Shown one piece after another: positions 30,805-41,768 of a stretch of 64,000 nucleotides of DNA (the first letter of the stretch is position 1; the number at the start of each line of letters is the position of its first letter). The translations under genes and the position numbers were made by a program. The stretch comes from Palsa-506 sp963786975 (GTDB lineage: Bacteria > Actinomycetota > Actinomycetes > Streptosporangiales > Streptosporangiaceae): NCBI GenBank assembly GCA_963786975.1, contig CAWBBE010000003.1, forward strand, positions 148,227-212,226, in the 5' to 3' direction. The notes below the pieces were generated by a model. It did no database searches, was not told the origin of the DNA, and was given only the letters and a program-made list of their open reading frames with translations.

Positions 30805-31733
30805 CGCGGAACCCCGGCCAGCACGTCCAGCAGGCGCTGCGCGTCCGCCGTGGCGAGCGTCCCGGCCGCCAGCGCGCGGTCGGCGGTGAGCCTGGCCATC
30901 GCGACGTAGGCGGCGACGGCTTCCGGTGACGAGCCGCGCAGGGCCTGGATGTGACTGGCCACCGTATCGGCGTCGCCGCGGGCCACCGGCCCGGTCAGCG
31001 CCGAGTCGCCGAGTCGCAGCGCGTTGTCGAGCGCGGCGGACAGCAGCGGCCCGAGCATCCGGCCCGGATTGGCCACCCCGGCCTGCCGGAGCAGGTCCGC
31101 CGCCTGGACAACCAGGGTTACCAGGTGGTTAGCCGAGCTCGCGAGCGCGGCGTGGTAGAGGCCGCGAAGCTCCTCGGCGATGAACACGGGTTCCCCGCCC
31201 ATCTCCACCACCAGCGCCTCTGCCACCGGCCGGAGCGGCTCCGCGGCGGTCACCCCGAAGCAGATCCCGGCCAGCTTGTCGATGTCATCCGGCCTGCCGG
31301 TGAAGGTCATCACCGGGTGCAGCGCGAGCGGCAGCGCCCCGCGGCGGGCGGCCGGCGCCAGCACGGCGAGGCCGTGCCGGCCGCTGGCGTGCGCGACCAG
31401 GCGGCCCTGCAGCGGCGCCCCGGCCGCGGCCAGCCCGGCGACCAGGCCGGGCAGCACGTCGTCGGGCACGGTGAGCAGCACCAGATCCGCCCCGGCGAGG
31501 ACCTCGTCGGGCGGCAGTACCGGCACGCCGGGCAGGTTCCTGTGGATCCGGCGGACGGATGCGTCGGAGACCGCGGAAACAGCCAGCACGCGGTGCCCGG
31601 CCCGGCCCAGCGCGGCGGCCAGCACGCTGCCGGCCCGGCCCGCGCCGATAACGCCGACGCCCAGCCGCGCTGGGTGCGGCGCGGGATCGCCTGCTGGCGC
31701 GGCGGCCGGGCCGCGCGGGTCATCATCGCTCAT
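30801..31733 (-). CDS. Rossmann-fold and DUF2520 domain protein
   Basis: A 310-residue protein with an N-terminal dinucleotide-binding domain (GVGVIGAGRAGSVLAAALGRAGH) resembling prephenate/6-phosphogluconate dehydrogenases, followed by a helical C-terminal DUF2520 domain (LHPVMTFTG, YHAALASSANHLVTLV). This family is regularly located directly upstream of panC, as here with an ATGA overlap, and has been proposed to take part in pantothenate metabolism, perhaps as a ketopantoate-type reductase; that role is inference. The ATG is at 31733. Confidence 0.88.
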   Translation of the reverse strand: MSDDDPRGPAAAPAGDPAPHPARLGVGVIGAGRAGSVLAAALGRAGHRVLAVSAVSDASVRRIHRNLPGVPVLPPDEVLAGADLVLLTVPDDVLPGLVAGLAAAGAPLQGRLVAHASGRHGLAVLAPAARRGALPLALHPVMTFTGRPDDIDKLAGICFGVTAAEPLRPVAEALVVEMGGEPVFIAEELRGLYHAALASSANHLVTLVVQAADLLRQAGVANPGRMLGPLLSAALDNALRLGDSALTGPVARGDADTVASHIQALRGSSPEAVAAYVAMARLTADRALAAGTLATADAQRLLDVLAGVPR

Positions 31734-31815
31734 CTCGTTCCAGTCCTCGCCGGTACCGGACGGCGAGGCTCAGCATATCCGCGGCCGGGCCCGGGCACCC
31801 CGGAGCGTGACCTGC

Positions 31816-32271
31816 TCACTCCTCGTCCGGGTCATCCGGCGGATCGGGTGCCCGGCAGCAGCGCTCGAGGTAAAGCGCCGCGGCGGTCAGGGCCAGGGCG
31901 GCAATGACCGTCGCGGCCGCGGTGATCGCATCGGCGCGGGGCGCGGGCTTGGCCAGCAGGCCGCCCAGATAGCTGAGGAAGCCGACGGACAGCCCGCCGA
32001 AAATGGCCGCGACCAGGGCGCTGGCCTTCGCCAGCACGGCCATCCTGGCCACCGCGATCGGCACTAGCGGCTTCGCGCCCGGCCGCCCGGCAATCCGCGC
32101 TCGGACGTTCCGGCCGCTCCAGGCTTCCGCCACCGCGAGCAGCAGCAGGGCGGGCACGGCGGTCCACGGCAGCGGCGGGAAGGACGAGTAGGTCTGCCGG
32201 ATCACCAGCCAGCCCAGCGCGGCGCTGCAGACGGTCACCACCACCAGCGGCCACGGCCTGATCGGGGTCAC
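31816..32271 (-). CDS. DUF3180 family membrane protein
   Basis: A 151-residue actinobacterial membrane protein with four predicted helices: PLVVVTVCSAALGWLVI, WTAVPALLLLAVAEAW, ASALVAAIFGGLSVGFLSYLGGLL and ITAAATVIAALALTAAALYL. The acidic C-terminal end (PDPPDDPDEE) is typical of the family. Function is unknown. I use the GTG at 32271; the frame is open further upstream over folK. It lies in the usual place after folK in the folate block. Confidence 0.85.
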   Translation of the reverse strand: MTPIRPWPLVVVTVCSAALGWLVIRQTYSSFPPLPWTAVPALLLLAVAEAWSGRNVRARIAGRPGAKPLVPIAVARMAVLAKASALVAAIFGGLSVGFLSYLGGLLAKPAPRADAITAAATVIAALALTAAALYLERCCRAPDPPDDPDEE

Positions 32272-32308
32272 CAGCGCACCGCCCCGGACGGCCGCGGGCA
32301 GCGCCCGG

Positions 32309-32833
32309 TCACGGCGGCCGCAGCATGCCGGGCGCGCGGCGCAGCCCGGCGCCCGCCGCGGCCAGGTCCGCGATCCGCCCGTAGCCTGCGAGCCTGGCCC
32401 CGGGATCCACGTCATGCCATGGCACCAGCACGAAGGCCCGCTCGTGCGCCCGCGGGTGCGGCAGCGTCAGCGCCGGGTCATCGCTGGTCAGTTCGCCGTA
32501 GCTGACGATGTCGACATCCAGGGTGCGCGGGCCCCAGGGCACCTCGCGGACCCGGTGCCGGGCCGCCTCGGCCGCGTGCGCGCGGGCCAGCACGGCGGCG
32601 GCCGGCAGCACGGTGCTGGCGAGCAGCACGGCATTGAGGAAGTCCGGCTGGGCGGGCCCGCCGGCCGGGGCGGTCTCGTACACCGGGGATACCGCCAGGA
32701 AGCCGAGCCCCGGCGGCCCGCACAGCGCGTCCACCGCGGCCTGCAGGTTCGCCAGCCGGTCGCCGAGGTTGCTGCCGAGCCCGAGCACCACGCGGACCGG
32801 CCGCCCCGGCCCGGCGGCCCCGGCCCCGGTCAC
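32309..32833 (-). CDS. folK: 2-amino-4-hydroxy-6-hydroxymethyldihydropteridine diphosphokinase
   Basis: Activates the pterin alcohol with ATP before condensation with p-aminobenzoate. The 174-residue protein has LGLGSNLGDR, SPVYETAP, the metal and substrate motif GPRTLDVDIVSYG, and LTLPHPRAHERAFVLVPW. It starts at GTG 32833, overlapping the folB stop by four bases, and so follows the order folP-folB-folK. Confidence 0.96.
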   Translation of the reverse strand: MTGAGAAGPGRPVRVVLGLGSNLGDRLANLQAAVDALCGPPGLGFLAVSPVYETAPAGGPAQPDFLNAVLLASTVLPAAAVLARAHAAEAARHRVREVPWGPRTLDVDIVSYGELTSDDPALTLPHPRAHERAFVLVPWHDVDPGARLAGYGRIADLAAAGAGLRRAPGMLRPP

Positions 32834-33192
32834 CGGCGGCTCCGGCGGATCGTCACGGCCACGTCATCGAACGGATGCGGGATCGGGGCCTGCGGCTTAT
32901 GCACCGTGATCTCCACTTCCGCGACGCCGCGGTCGGCCAGGCAAGCGACGGCGAGACGGCTGGCCAGCGTCTCGATCAGCCGGACCGGCTGGCCGGCCAC
33001 GATGGCCGCCAGCCGGGCCAGCGCACCGTAGTCGACGGTGCGGGACAGCTCGTCGGCATCCGCCGCCGCCCTGGTGTCGGTCCACAGCACGGCATCGATG
33101 ATGAATTCCTGGCCGTCCCGGCGCTCGTGCTCGAGCACGCCGTGCCTGCCGCGGGCCCGCAGCCCGCGCAGCGTGATCCGGTCCATGGTCAT
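32830..33192 (-). CDS. folB: Dihydroneopterin aldolase
   Basis: Splits dihydroneopterin to hydroxymethyl-dihydropterin and glycolaldehyde. The 120-residue product has the conserved N-terminal ITLRGLRARGRHGVLEHERRDGQEF with the catalytic Tyr/Lys partner further on (VDYGALARL, IETLASRLA) and the C-terminal HKPQAPIPHPFDDVAVTI. Start and stop overlap the neighbouring folP and folK genes by four bases each. Confidence 0.96.
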   Translation of the reverse strand: MTMDRITLRGLRARGRHGVLEHERRDGQEFIIDAVLWTDTRAAADADELSRTVDYGALARLAAIVAGQPVRLIETLASRLAVACLADRGVAEVEITVHKPQAPIPHPFDDVAVTIRRSRR

Positions 33193-34025
33193 GCCGGCTC
33201 ACCGCCGCCCGTCCCGGCCGCCCGCCAGCGCGCCGCCACCCGGACCGCGTCGGCGTTGCCGCGGACCGCGTGCACCCGCACGCACCAGGCCCCGGCGGCG
33301 GCGGCCAGCGCGGTGAGCGCGATCGTGGCGTCATCGGCACCGGCGAACGGCCGCGGCGTGCCGTCATCGGCGGCCAGCAGGCGGCCGATGAAGCTCTTCC
33401 TGGACGCGCCGGCCAGCACCGGGAACGGCGGGCGGCCGCCGCCGAGCCGGCCGACTTCCGGCAGCCGGGTCAGCAGCGCCCAGTTGTGCTCGGCGAGCTT
33501 GGCGAAGCCGATCCCCGGGTCGATCACGATGAGCGCCGGATCGACGCCCGCGGCGACTGCCGCGTCGACGCGCTCGCGCAGCTCGCCGCGGACTTCCCGG
33601 ACCACGTCACCGTAGCGGGCCCGGTCCTGCATGCCGCGGCTGTGCCCGCGCCAGTGCATCACGACGTAAGCCACCCCGGCCTCGCCGACCAGCCGGTACA
33701 TCCCGGGATCGGCGAGGCCGCCGCTCACGTCGTTCACCAGCTTGGCGCCGGCCGCAAGCGCTAGTTCCGCCACCGGGGCGCGCATCGTGTCGACGCTGAC
33801 GGTCAGCCCGGCCGCGGCGAGCTCCGAGATGACCGGGCCGACCCGGCGCATTTCCTCCGCCGCCGGGGTCCGGCTCGCGCCCGGCCTGGTCGACTCGCCG
33901 CCCACGTCGATGATGTCCGCGCCCTCGGCGGCGAGCTGCAGGCCGCGGGAGACCGCCGCGCCGGGGGCGAGCCATTCGCCGCCATCGGAGAAGGAGTCCG
34001 GGGTGACGTTGACCACGCCCATCAC
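33189..34025 (-). CDS. folP: Dihydropteroate synthase
   Basis: Joins the pterin pyrophosphate with p-aminobenzoate and is the sulfonamide target. The TIM barrel has GVVNVTPDSFSDGGEW, VGGESTRPGA, NDVSGG, MHWRG, DPGIGFAK, AGASRKSFIG and, at the end, RVHAVRGNADAV. The GTG at 34025 sits immediately before the first barrel strand, so the N-terminus is very short. Upstream bases encode RCLV in the same frame, the usual sequence before MGVVNVT, and a further start (34122) lies in another frame, so a small indel may hide the real N-terminus. Confidence 0.94.
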   Translation of the reverse strand: MMGVVNVTPDSFSDGGEWLAPGAAVSRGLQLAAEGADIIDVGGESTRPGASRTPAAEEMRRVGPVISELAAAGLTVSVDTMRAPVAELALAAGAKLVNDVSGGLADPGMYRLVGEAGVAYVVMHWRGHSRGMQDRARYGDVVREVRGELRERVDAAVAAGVDPALIVIDPGIGFAKLAEHNWALLTRLPEVGRLGGGRPPFPVLAGASRKSFIGRLLAADDGTPRPFAGADDATIALTALAAAAGAWCVRVHAVRGNADAVRVAARWRAAGTGGGEPA

Positions 34026-34142
34026 CAGGCACCGGCCCGGGGCCGGGCAACCCGGGCACGGCCGGCCAGCCCGGCCAGCCGGGGGCCGGGCGCCGGGAAC
34101 CGGATCCTGCCGCTGCCGCCGCCATGAGCGTCAATCTACGGT

Positions 34143-35990
34143 CTAGCTGCCCGGCCGTGACCGCGGCCCGCCAGGGCGTAACCGTCCCAGCCGCCGCATC
34201 CGGCCCAGCCCCAGCTTGCGGGCCAGCCGCCGGATCCCGAGGTTCGGCCAGACCAGGAATGCCTCCGCTTCCAGCGCTGCCAGGCCAATCCGCGGCGTAT
34301 CCCTGGTGCTCGGGAAGACCATGAACCTGGGTACCCAGTCCGGGCAGAACTTGGCATTGAACTTGTACAGCGACTCGATCTGGAACCACCGGGACATGAA
34401 CAGCAGGATGCGGCGCCAGGCGCGGAGGACCGGCCCGGCGCCGATCCGCTCGCCGCGCTCGAGCGCGGACCGGAAGGCGGCGAAGTTCAGCGAGATGCGG
34501 CGGACCCCGAGCTCCGGCGCGCGGGAGATGGTCTGCACGATCAGGAAGTCGTTCAGGCCCGGCTGCGCCGCGCGGTCGCGGCGCATCAGGTCCAGCGAAA
34601 GCCCGTCCGATCCCCACGGCACGAAGTGCAGGATCGCGCGCAGCACGCCGTCTTCGGTGGCGGTCACGATCACGCAGCGTCCGTCATCGCGCCCGCCGAC
34701 GCGGCCGAGCGCCATCGAGAAGCCCCGCTCGGTCGGGCTGCCGCGCCACGAGTCGGCCTGCCTGACCAGGTTGTCGATCTGGTCGCGGGACAAGTCGCCG
34801 GTGCGGTGCAATTCGGCGACATAACCGTGCTTGCAGACCCTGGTCACCATCTGCCGGACGTTCCGCATGGCCCGGCCCTGCAGCGAGAAGCCGGCCACGT
34901 CCACGATCGCCTCGTCGCCGAGCTCGAGCGCGGTCAGGCCGCCCTCGCGGCACCACACCTCCGCGCCGAGCTCGCCACAGCCCACCACGGCGGGCACCCA
35001 GGCATGGCGCGCCGCCTCGTCCAGGAACGCGTGGATCGCGCCCGGCCATGCCTCCGGATCCCCGATCGGATCCCCGGCCGCGAGCATCACCCCCGACAGC
35101 ACCCGGTAGCCGATGCACGATTTGCCGGTAGGCGACCAGATGATGCTCTTGTCATTCCGGAGGGCGAAGTAGCCGAGCGAGTCCTGCTCGCCGTACCGGT
35201 CGAGCAGTTCCCGGATCCTGGCCGAGTCCCGGCCGCCCGGCCGGCCGGGCGGCTCGGCCGGCCGCAGGAACACGTACGCGGTGGCAATCAGCGTGAACAG
35301 GCCGAGTGCGCTGGTCAGCAGGCCGAAGAGATCACCGTGGCCCTCCGGCCCGAACTTGACCGGGCCGGAGAATCCGAGCAGCTCGTAGACGACTGACTGC
35401 GCTCGCTGCATGAACCCGTAGTCGGTCGCCAGGCCCCTGGTCAGCGTGATGAAGCTGAGCCCGATGGCGATGTCCGCCAGCACCAGCCCGGCCAGCACGG
35501 CCAGCGCGCGCCACCGGGTGCGCGGATCACCGACCGCGTAGAACTCGCGCCGGTACCAGACCAGGACGGCGAGCAGCGCGGCTGTCACCACCGCCCGGCC
35601 GACATGCGGGTAGTGCGCCAGGTGGATCATGACGCTGGCGCCGAGCAGCAGGATCACCGCCTGGCAGGCCCGGCGCTTCCGCCTGCGCAGCCCGTGCGAC
35701 AGCATCAGCAGCAGCAGGCCGGTGATCACGTCGGCGGTGCGGGTCAGGTTGGTCAGCGTGCCGGGCGCCAGGTCGCCGAGCCGGTGCAGCCGGTAGTGCG
35801 CGTACAGGCCGGGAACCGCGCCCTCGATGACGTCGGCCAGGCCGATCAGCAGCGCCAGCCAGCCGGCCACCACCGGCACCCACCGGCGCTGATGCCGCCG
35901 GTCCGGCGGGCGCGCCGCGGACGGCCGCGCGGACCGCGCGTCGCCGCCCGCTACGGTCGCGGCCTGCGCCGGCCCGCTGCGTTCCGTCAT
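34143..35990 (-). CDS. Phosphatidylglycerol lysyltransferase-like membrane protein (DUF2156 C-terminal domain)
   Basis: A ~615-residue protein of the MprF/LysX class. The N-terminal ~270 residues hold about six to seven membrane helices (for example VPVVAGWLALLIGLADVIEG, VITGLLLLMLSHGL, ALAVLAGLVLADIAIGLSFI, FGLLTSALGLFTLIATAYVFL). The C-terminal ~320 residues are the cytosolic GNAT-like DUF2156 domain (GYFALRND, GDPIGDPEAW, LSLDLMRRD, SLYKFNAKFCPDWVPRF), which transfers lysine from Lys-tRNA to phosphatidylglycerol in characterised relatives. Membrane-charge modification and peptide resistance are thus likely but not proven. The start is uncertain (ATG 35990 or an upstream start at 36026). 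lysS lies in the same strand block. Confidence 0.85.
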   Translation of the reverse strand: MTERSGPAQAATVAGGDARSARPSAARPPDRRHQRRWVPVVAGWLALLIGLADVIEGAVPGLYAHYRLHRLGDLAPGTLTNLTRTADVITGLLLLMLSHGLRRRKRRACQAVILLLGASVMIHLAHYPHVGRAVVTAALLAVLVWYRREFYAVGDPRTRWRALAVLAGLVLADIAIGLSFITLTRGLATDYGFMQRAQSVVYELLGFSGPVKFGPEGHGDLFGLLTSALGLFTLIATAYVFLRPAEPPGRPGGRDSARIRELLDRYGEQDSLGYFALRNDKSIIWSPTGKSCIGYRVLSGVMLAAGDPIGDPEAWPGAIHAFLDEAARHAWVPAVVGCGELGAEVWCREGGLTALELGDEAIVDVAGFSLQGRAMRNVRQMVTRVCKHGYVAELHRTGDLSRDQIDNLVRQADSWRGSPTERGFSMALGRVGGRDDGRCVIVTATEDGVLRAILHFVPWGSDGLSLDLMRRDRAAQPGLNDFLIVQTISRAPELGVRRISLNFAAFRSALERGERIGAGPVLRAWRRILLFMSRWFQIESLYKFNAKFCPDWVPRFMVFPSTRDTPRIGLAALEAEAFLVWPNLGIRRLARKLGLGRMRRLGRLRPGGPRSRPGS

Positions 35991-36089
35991 CTCAGACAAG
36001 TTGGTCAAGCCCCTGAGCACGGGCAATCAGCGTAGTCATCGCCGGGTTGCGGCGCGGGCAAACAGCGCAATGCCGGCGCCGGGACGGTG

Positions 36090-36670
36090 TCAGCTGGTCC
36101 GTCGGCCGACAAGCAGGCTCAGCGCTTCCGCGCGGGTACTTTCGTTGTCCCGGAAGCTGCCGCGGACCGCCGAGGTTACGGTTTTCGCCCCCGGCTTGCG
36201 AACTCCGCGCATGGCCATGCACAGGTGCTCGGCCTCGATCACGACGATCACGCCGCTCGGCTCCAGCACGCTCATCAGGGCATCGGCGACCTGGCTGGTC
36301 ATGCGCTCCTGGACCTGCGGCCGCCGGGCGTAGAGATCTACCAGCCTGGCCAGCTTGGAGAGGCCGGTGAGCTGCCCTTTCTGATTCGGGATATAGCCGA
36401 CGTGGGCGACGCCGAAGAACGGGATCAGATGGTGCTCGCAGGTGGCGTACACGTCGATATCCCTGACCAGCACCAGCTCGTCGTGACCCGCGTCGAATAC
36501 CGTGGTCAGCACGCTCTCCGGGCGCTGCCCGAGCCCGGAGAACTGTTCCGCGCAGGCGCGCGCGACCCGGGCCGGCGTATCGCGCAGGCCGTCCCTTTCC
36601 GGGTCCTCGCCGATCGCGAGCAGGATCTCCCGTACCGCGCGCTCGATGCGCGGAAGGTCGATCCCGCCGC

Positions 36671-36674
<4 letters not shown>
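36090..36674 (-). CDS. folE: GTP cyclohydrolase I
   Basis: Opens folate synthesis by converting GTP to dihydroneopterin triphosphate. The 194-residue protein has the zinc ligands in YATCEHHLIPFFG and HLCMAMRGV, the substrate loop GYIPNQKGQLTGLSKLARLVD, and QERMTSQVADAL. It starts at TTG 36674, which overlaps the ftsH stop (TTGA), the usual ftsH-folE arrangement in actinomycetes. Confidence 0.96.
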
Positions 36675-38767
<2,093 letters not shown>

Positions 38768-38998
38768 CGACGAACGACCCCGCAGTTCCGGGGCCGGTCC
38801 CTCCTGACGAGCGTCATTTCCCGCCGACCCCCGGCGGGAGTGCCATGCGTCCCAGTGACCACGCGCGGCTTCCTTGTCTTCCCGGCTGATGCGCAGGGAT
38901 ATTTGACGGTACACCGGACCGGCTGCGGCCGGGCCCGCGAGAGGCACCGCCCGACGCGCATCGGCTCTGGCCGGCCCTCTCCCCAAGCTAAACGTATT

Positions 38999-39568
38999 TC
39001 ATCGCGGGATGTGTTCCCCGCCATAGACGTGCGGCGCGAGCGTCCCGATGAACGGCAGGTTCCGGTACCGCTCGGCGTAGTCCAGGCCGTAGCCGATGAC
39101 GAAGGCGTTGTCGATGTCGAAGCCCGCGTATGCCACCGCCACGTCCATCTGCAGCGCGGCCGGCTTCCGGAGCATGGCCAGGACCTGCAGCGAGGCGGGC
39201 TGGCGCGATCGCAGGTTGCCGACCAGCCAGGACAGGGTCAGTCCCGAGTCGACGATGTCCTCGACCACCAGTACGTGCCGGCCGGTGATGTCCGCGTCGA
39301 GGTCCTTGAGGATCCGCACCACCCCGGAAGACTTGGTGCCCGAGCCGTACGAGGACACCGCCATCCAGTCCATCTGCACCGGCAGGTGCATTGCCCGCGC
39401 CAGGTCGGCCATCACCATGACGGCGCCCTTGAGCACCCCGACGAGCAGCAGTTCACGGCCGGCGTAGTCGGCGTCGACCTGCGCCGCGAGTTCCCGTATC
39501 CGGGCCTGCAGCCGCTCCGGGGTAATCAGCACGTCGTCAAGGTCGGCGCCCACGTCCTTCGCGTCCAC
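38999..39568 (-). CDS. hpt: Hypoxanthine phosphoribosyltransferase
   Basis: Purine salvage enzyme making IMP/GMP from hypoxanthine/guanine and PRPP. The 189-residue protein has LLVGVLKGAVMVMADLARA (PPi loop), SSYGSGTKSSG (flexible loop) and the PRPP motif VLVVEDIVDSGLTL. I use the GTG at 39568 (VDAKDVGADLDDVLIT), whose first 32 bases lie inside the end of tilS; another in-frame start at 39610 would lengthen the overlap. Confidence 0.95.
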   Translation of the reverse strand: MDAKDVGADLDDVLITPERLQARIRELAAQVDADYAGRELLLVGVLKGAVMVMADLARAMHLPVQMDWMAVSSYGSGTKSSGVVRILKDLDADITGRHVLVVEDIVDSGLTLSWLVGNLRSRQPASLQVLAMLRKPAALQMDVAVAYAGFDIDNAFVIGYGLDYAERYRNLPFIGTLAPHVYGGEHIPR

Positions 39569-40583
39569 CCGCGCCCTCCGCGTTCTCCGCGTTCTCCGGT
39601 ACCCGCGCATGCGGCCCCGCGGAGAAGGTCAGCTTGCCACACCTGCGCAGGCCGCGGACCCCGCCCGGCAGGTCCGCCCAGCGCTGGCCGTGCCACCGGG
39701 TCAGCAGCGCGTCGAGCCCGGCCACGTGCCGGGCGGTCAGCGCGCCGGCCGGGCAGCCGGCCGCGATGGCCGCGGCATGCAGCACCCGGGTCCTGATCGC
39801 GGCGGGCAGCGCGGCCAGGCCGCCGGCATCGAGTGCCCCGTCGGGATCTCGCAGTCGCGCCGACTCGGCCTGCGCCAGCGCATCCAGCACCTCCCCGTCG
39901 GCCCGCAGCTGGCCGGCGGTGCGCGCGAGGGCCTCGGCGACGCCGGGGCCGAGCGCGGCGGTCAGCGCGGGCAGCGCCTGGTGCCGGACCCGCGCCCGGG
40001 CGTACGCCGGATCGCAATTGTGCGGATCCGCCCATGGCCGCAGCCCCAGTGCCGCGCAGGCCCGTGCCGTCTGGGCCCGCCGGAGGCCGAGCAGCGGGCG
40101 CAGGTAGCGCCCGCTGCGGGCGGGCATTCCGGCCAGCGACCGGGCGCCGGACCCGCGGGCCAGGCCGAGCAGCACGGTCTCGGCCTGGTCGTCGAGCGTA
40201 TGGCCGAGCAGCACGGCGGCCGCGCCCAGGCGGCCGGCCAGATCGCCCAGCGCGGCGTAGCGGGCGGCCCGGGCCGCCGCCTCCGGGCCGCCTGGCCCGG
40301 ACGGGCTGACCCGGATGCCCTGCACGGGGCTGAGGCCCATCGCGGCCAGCGCGCCGGTCACCCGGGCTGCCTGCCCGGCCGAGCCCGGCTGCAGGCCGTG
40401 ATCGACGGTGACGCCGCCGCAGCGCAGGCCGGCCCTGGGCGCCTCGAAGGCCGCGGCCGCCGCCAGCGCGAGCGAATCGGCGCCGCCGGAGCAGGCCACC
40501 AGCACGAGATCACCGGGCGCCAGGCCGGCCAGCGCCTGCCGGACGGCGAGCCGCACCTGCGCGACCGCCGGATCGGGACCCAC
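39537..40583 (-). CDS. tilS: tRNA(Ile)-lysidine synthetase
   Basis: Modifies the wobble C of tRNA-Ile(CAU) to lysidine. The 348-residue product has the PP-loop ATP motif CSGGADS (residues 31-37), GVTVDHGLQPGS, LLGHTLDDQAETVLLGLARGSG and LGLRPWADPHNCD, then the helical middle domain, and lacks the longer C-terminal domain of E. coli TilS, as is usual in actinomycetes. It begins at GTG 40583, six bases after the corrected stop of the DUF2342 gene, and overlaps hpt at its 3' end. Confidence 0.95.
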   Translation of the reverse strand: MGPDPAVAQVRLAVRQALAGLAPGDLVLVACSGGADSLALAAAAAFEAPRAGLRCGGVTVDHGLQPGSAGQAARVTGALAAMGLSPVQGIRVSPSGPGGPEAAARAARYAALGDLAGRLGAAAVLLGHTLDDQAETVLLGLARGSGARSLAGMPARSGRYLRPLLGLRRAQTARACAALGLRPWADPHNCDPAYARARVRHQALPALTAALGPGVAEALARTAGQLRADGEVLDALAQAESARLRDPDGALDAGGLAALPAAIRTRVLHAAAIAAGCPAGALTARHVAGLDALLTRWHGQRWADLPGGVRGLRRCGKLTFSAGPHARVPENAENAEGAGGREGRGRRP

Positions 40584-40589
40584 GGCTGG

Positions 40590-41690
40590 TCAGCTCGCGG
40601 CTGCGCTGCCGCCGTCACCCGCTCCAGCCAGCTCCGGGGACTGGCGATCTCGGCCTTGGACGGCAGCGACTCCGGCGATTCCCACACCTTGTTGAAGGTC
40701 GCCATGCCCGCCTGATCGACGACGGCGCGGACGAACCTTGCGCCCTGCTCGTACTGCTTCATCTTCAGGTCGATGCCGAGGATCCGGCGGATCGCCTGCT
40801 CCATCCGGCCCGCGCTGCCGCGCCGTGCGGTGAACCGCTCCCTGATCTGGGCGACCGACGGCACCACGCTCGGGCCGACCGCGTCCATCACGTAGTCGCC
40901 GTGTCCCTCGACCAGCGTCATCACCGCGGTGAGCCGCTCCAGGATCGCCCGCTGGCGGGGGTTCTGGATCGCCTCGATCAGGCTCTCGCCGTCACCGCCG
41001 CGCACTGCGCCCGCTACCGCGTCCGCGGCCGAGCGCAGCCGTTCCAGGATCGACGCCGGGTCCAGGTCCGAGGCCAGCAGGAAGTCGGTCATCTGCTGCT
41101 GCACGTACGGGCGCAGCCAGGGCACCGAGGTGAACTGCGTCCGGTGCGTCTCCTCGTGCAGGCAGACCCAGCGCCGGAAATCATGCGGGTCAACGCCGAG
41201 TTCCCGCTCGACCATCACGATGTTCGGCGCGACGAGGGTGAGCCGCCCGGCCGGGGCGGTGCTTTCCGGCAGGTCCGGGTCGGGCGGCAGGAACAGCTCG
41301 TACTGGCCGAGCACCCGGCCTGCCAGGTAGGCCAGGATCAGCCCGGCCTGCATGCCGGTGACCCGCGAGCCGACCGCGGTGATGACCGAGCCCTGCGGCG
41401 CGGCCGCCCGTTCCTGCAGGTGCTCGACCAGCGGGTCGAGGACGACGCGGAACCCGTCGACATTGGCCCGGATCCAGCCGGGACGGTCCACCACCGCGAC
41501 GCTGCCGCCGTCCGCCGGCGCCGGCCAGCCCGGTGACCTCGCGTACCGGCTCCTGCACGGCTGCGGCAAGCTCGCGCAGCTCGGCCACGACCTTCCTGGC
41601 CTCGGCCCGGCTGACCTGCGGGCCGGGCCTGGCCCAGCGGACGCCGGTGGAGGTGGCCACATCCCAGTCGATCATCTGTGCGCTGCTCAC
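40590..41690 (-). pseudogene. DUF2342 zinc-dependent metalloprotease family protein, two frameshifts
   Basis: Actinobacterial DUF2342 protein (often labelled F420-biosynthesis-associated or zinc-dependent metalloprotease). The N-terminus (MIDWDVATSTGVRWARPGP) is in the frame starting at 41690; near 41520 coding moves to the frame with VAVVDRPGWIRANVDGF, which carries the HEETH zinc motif in CLHEETHRTQF. A second shift near 40610 is needed to reach the TGA at 40590 just before tilS; otherwise the frame runs through tilS. Total length is an exact multiple of three (366 residues), so the shifts cancel. This neighbourhood (dacB - DUF2342 - tilS - hpt - ftsH) is conserved in actinomycetes, so errors in the sequence are likelier than loss. 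Confidence 0.82.
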
Positions 41691-41768
41691 CCCTCCACCG
41701 TACGTGCCCGGGCGGGGGGCTTCGCCGCAGGCACTGCCCGGCGGCGGCCCGCGGCCGGGACCGGCCGG

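Noticed and set aside
33607..34617. 336-residue minus-strand frame across folP and the lysyltransferase gene
   Set aside because: Shadow of two real genes in another frame; Arg/Gly-rich without motifs.
38817..38836. CCCGCCG/CGGCGGG hairpin in the ftsH leader as a regulatory element
   Set aside because: Seven-base GC stem of a kind common in this GC-rich DNA; no conserved motif around it.
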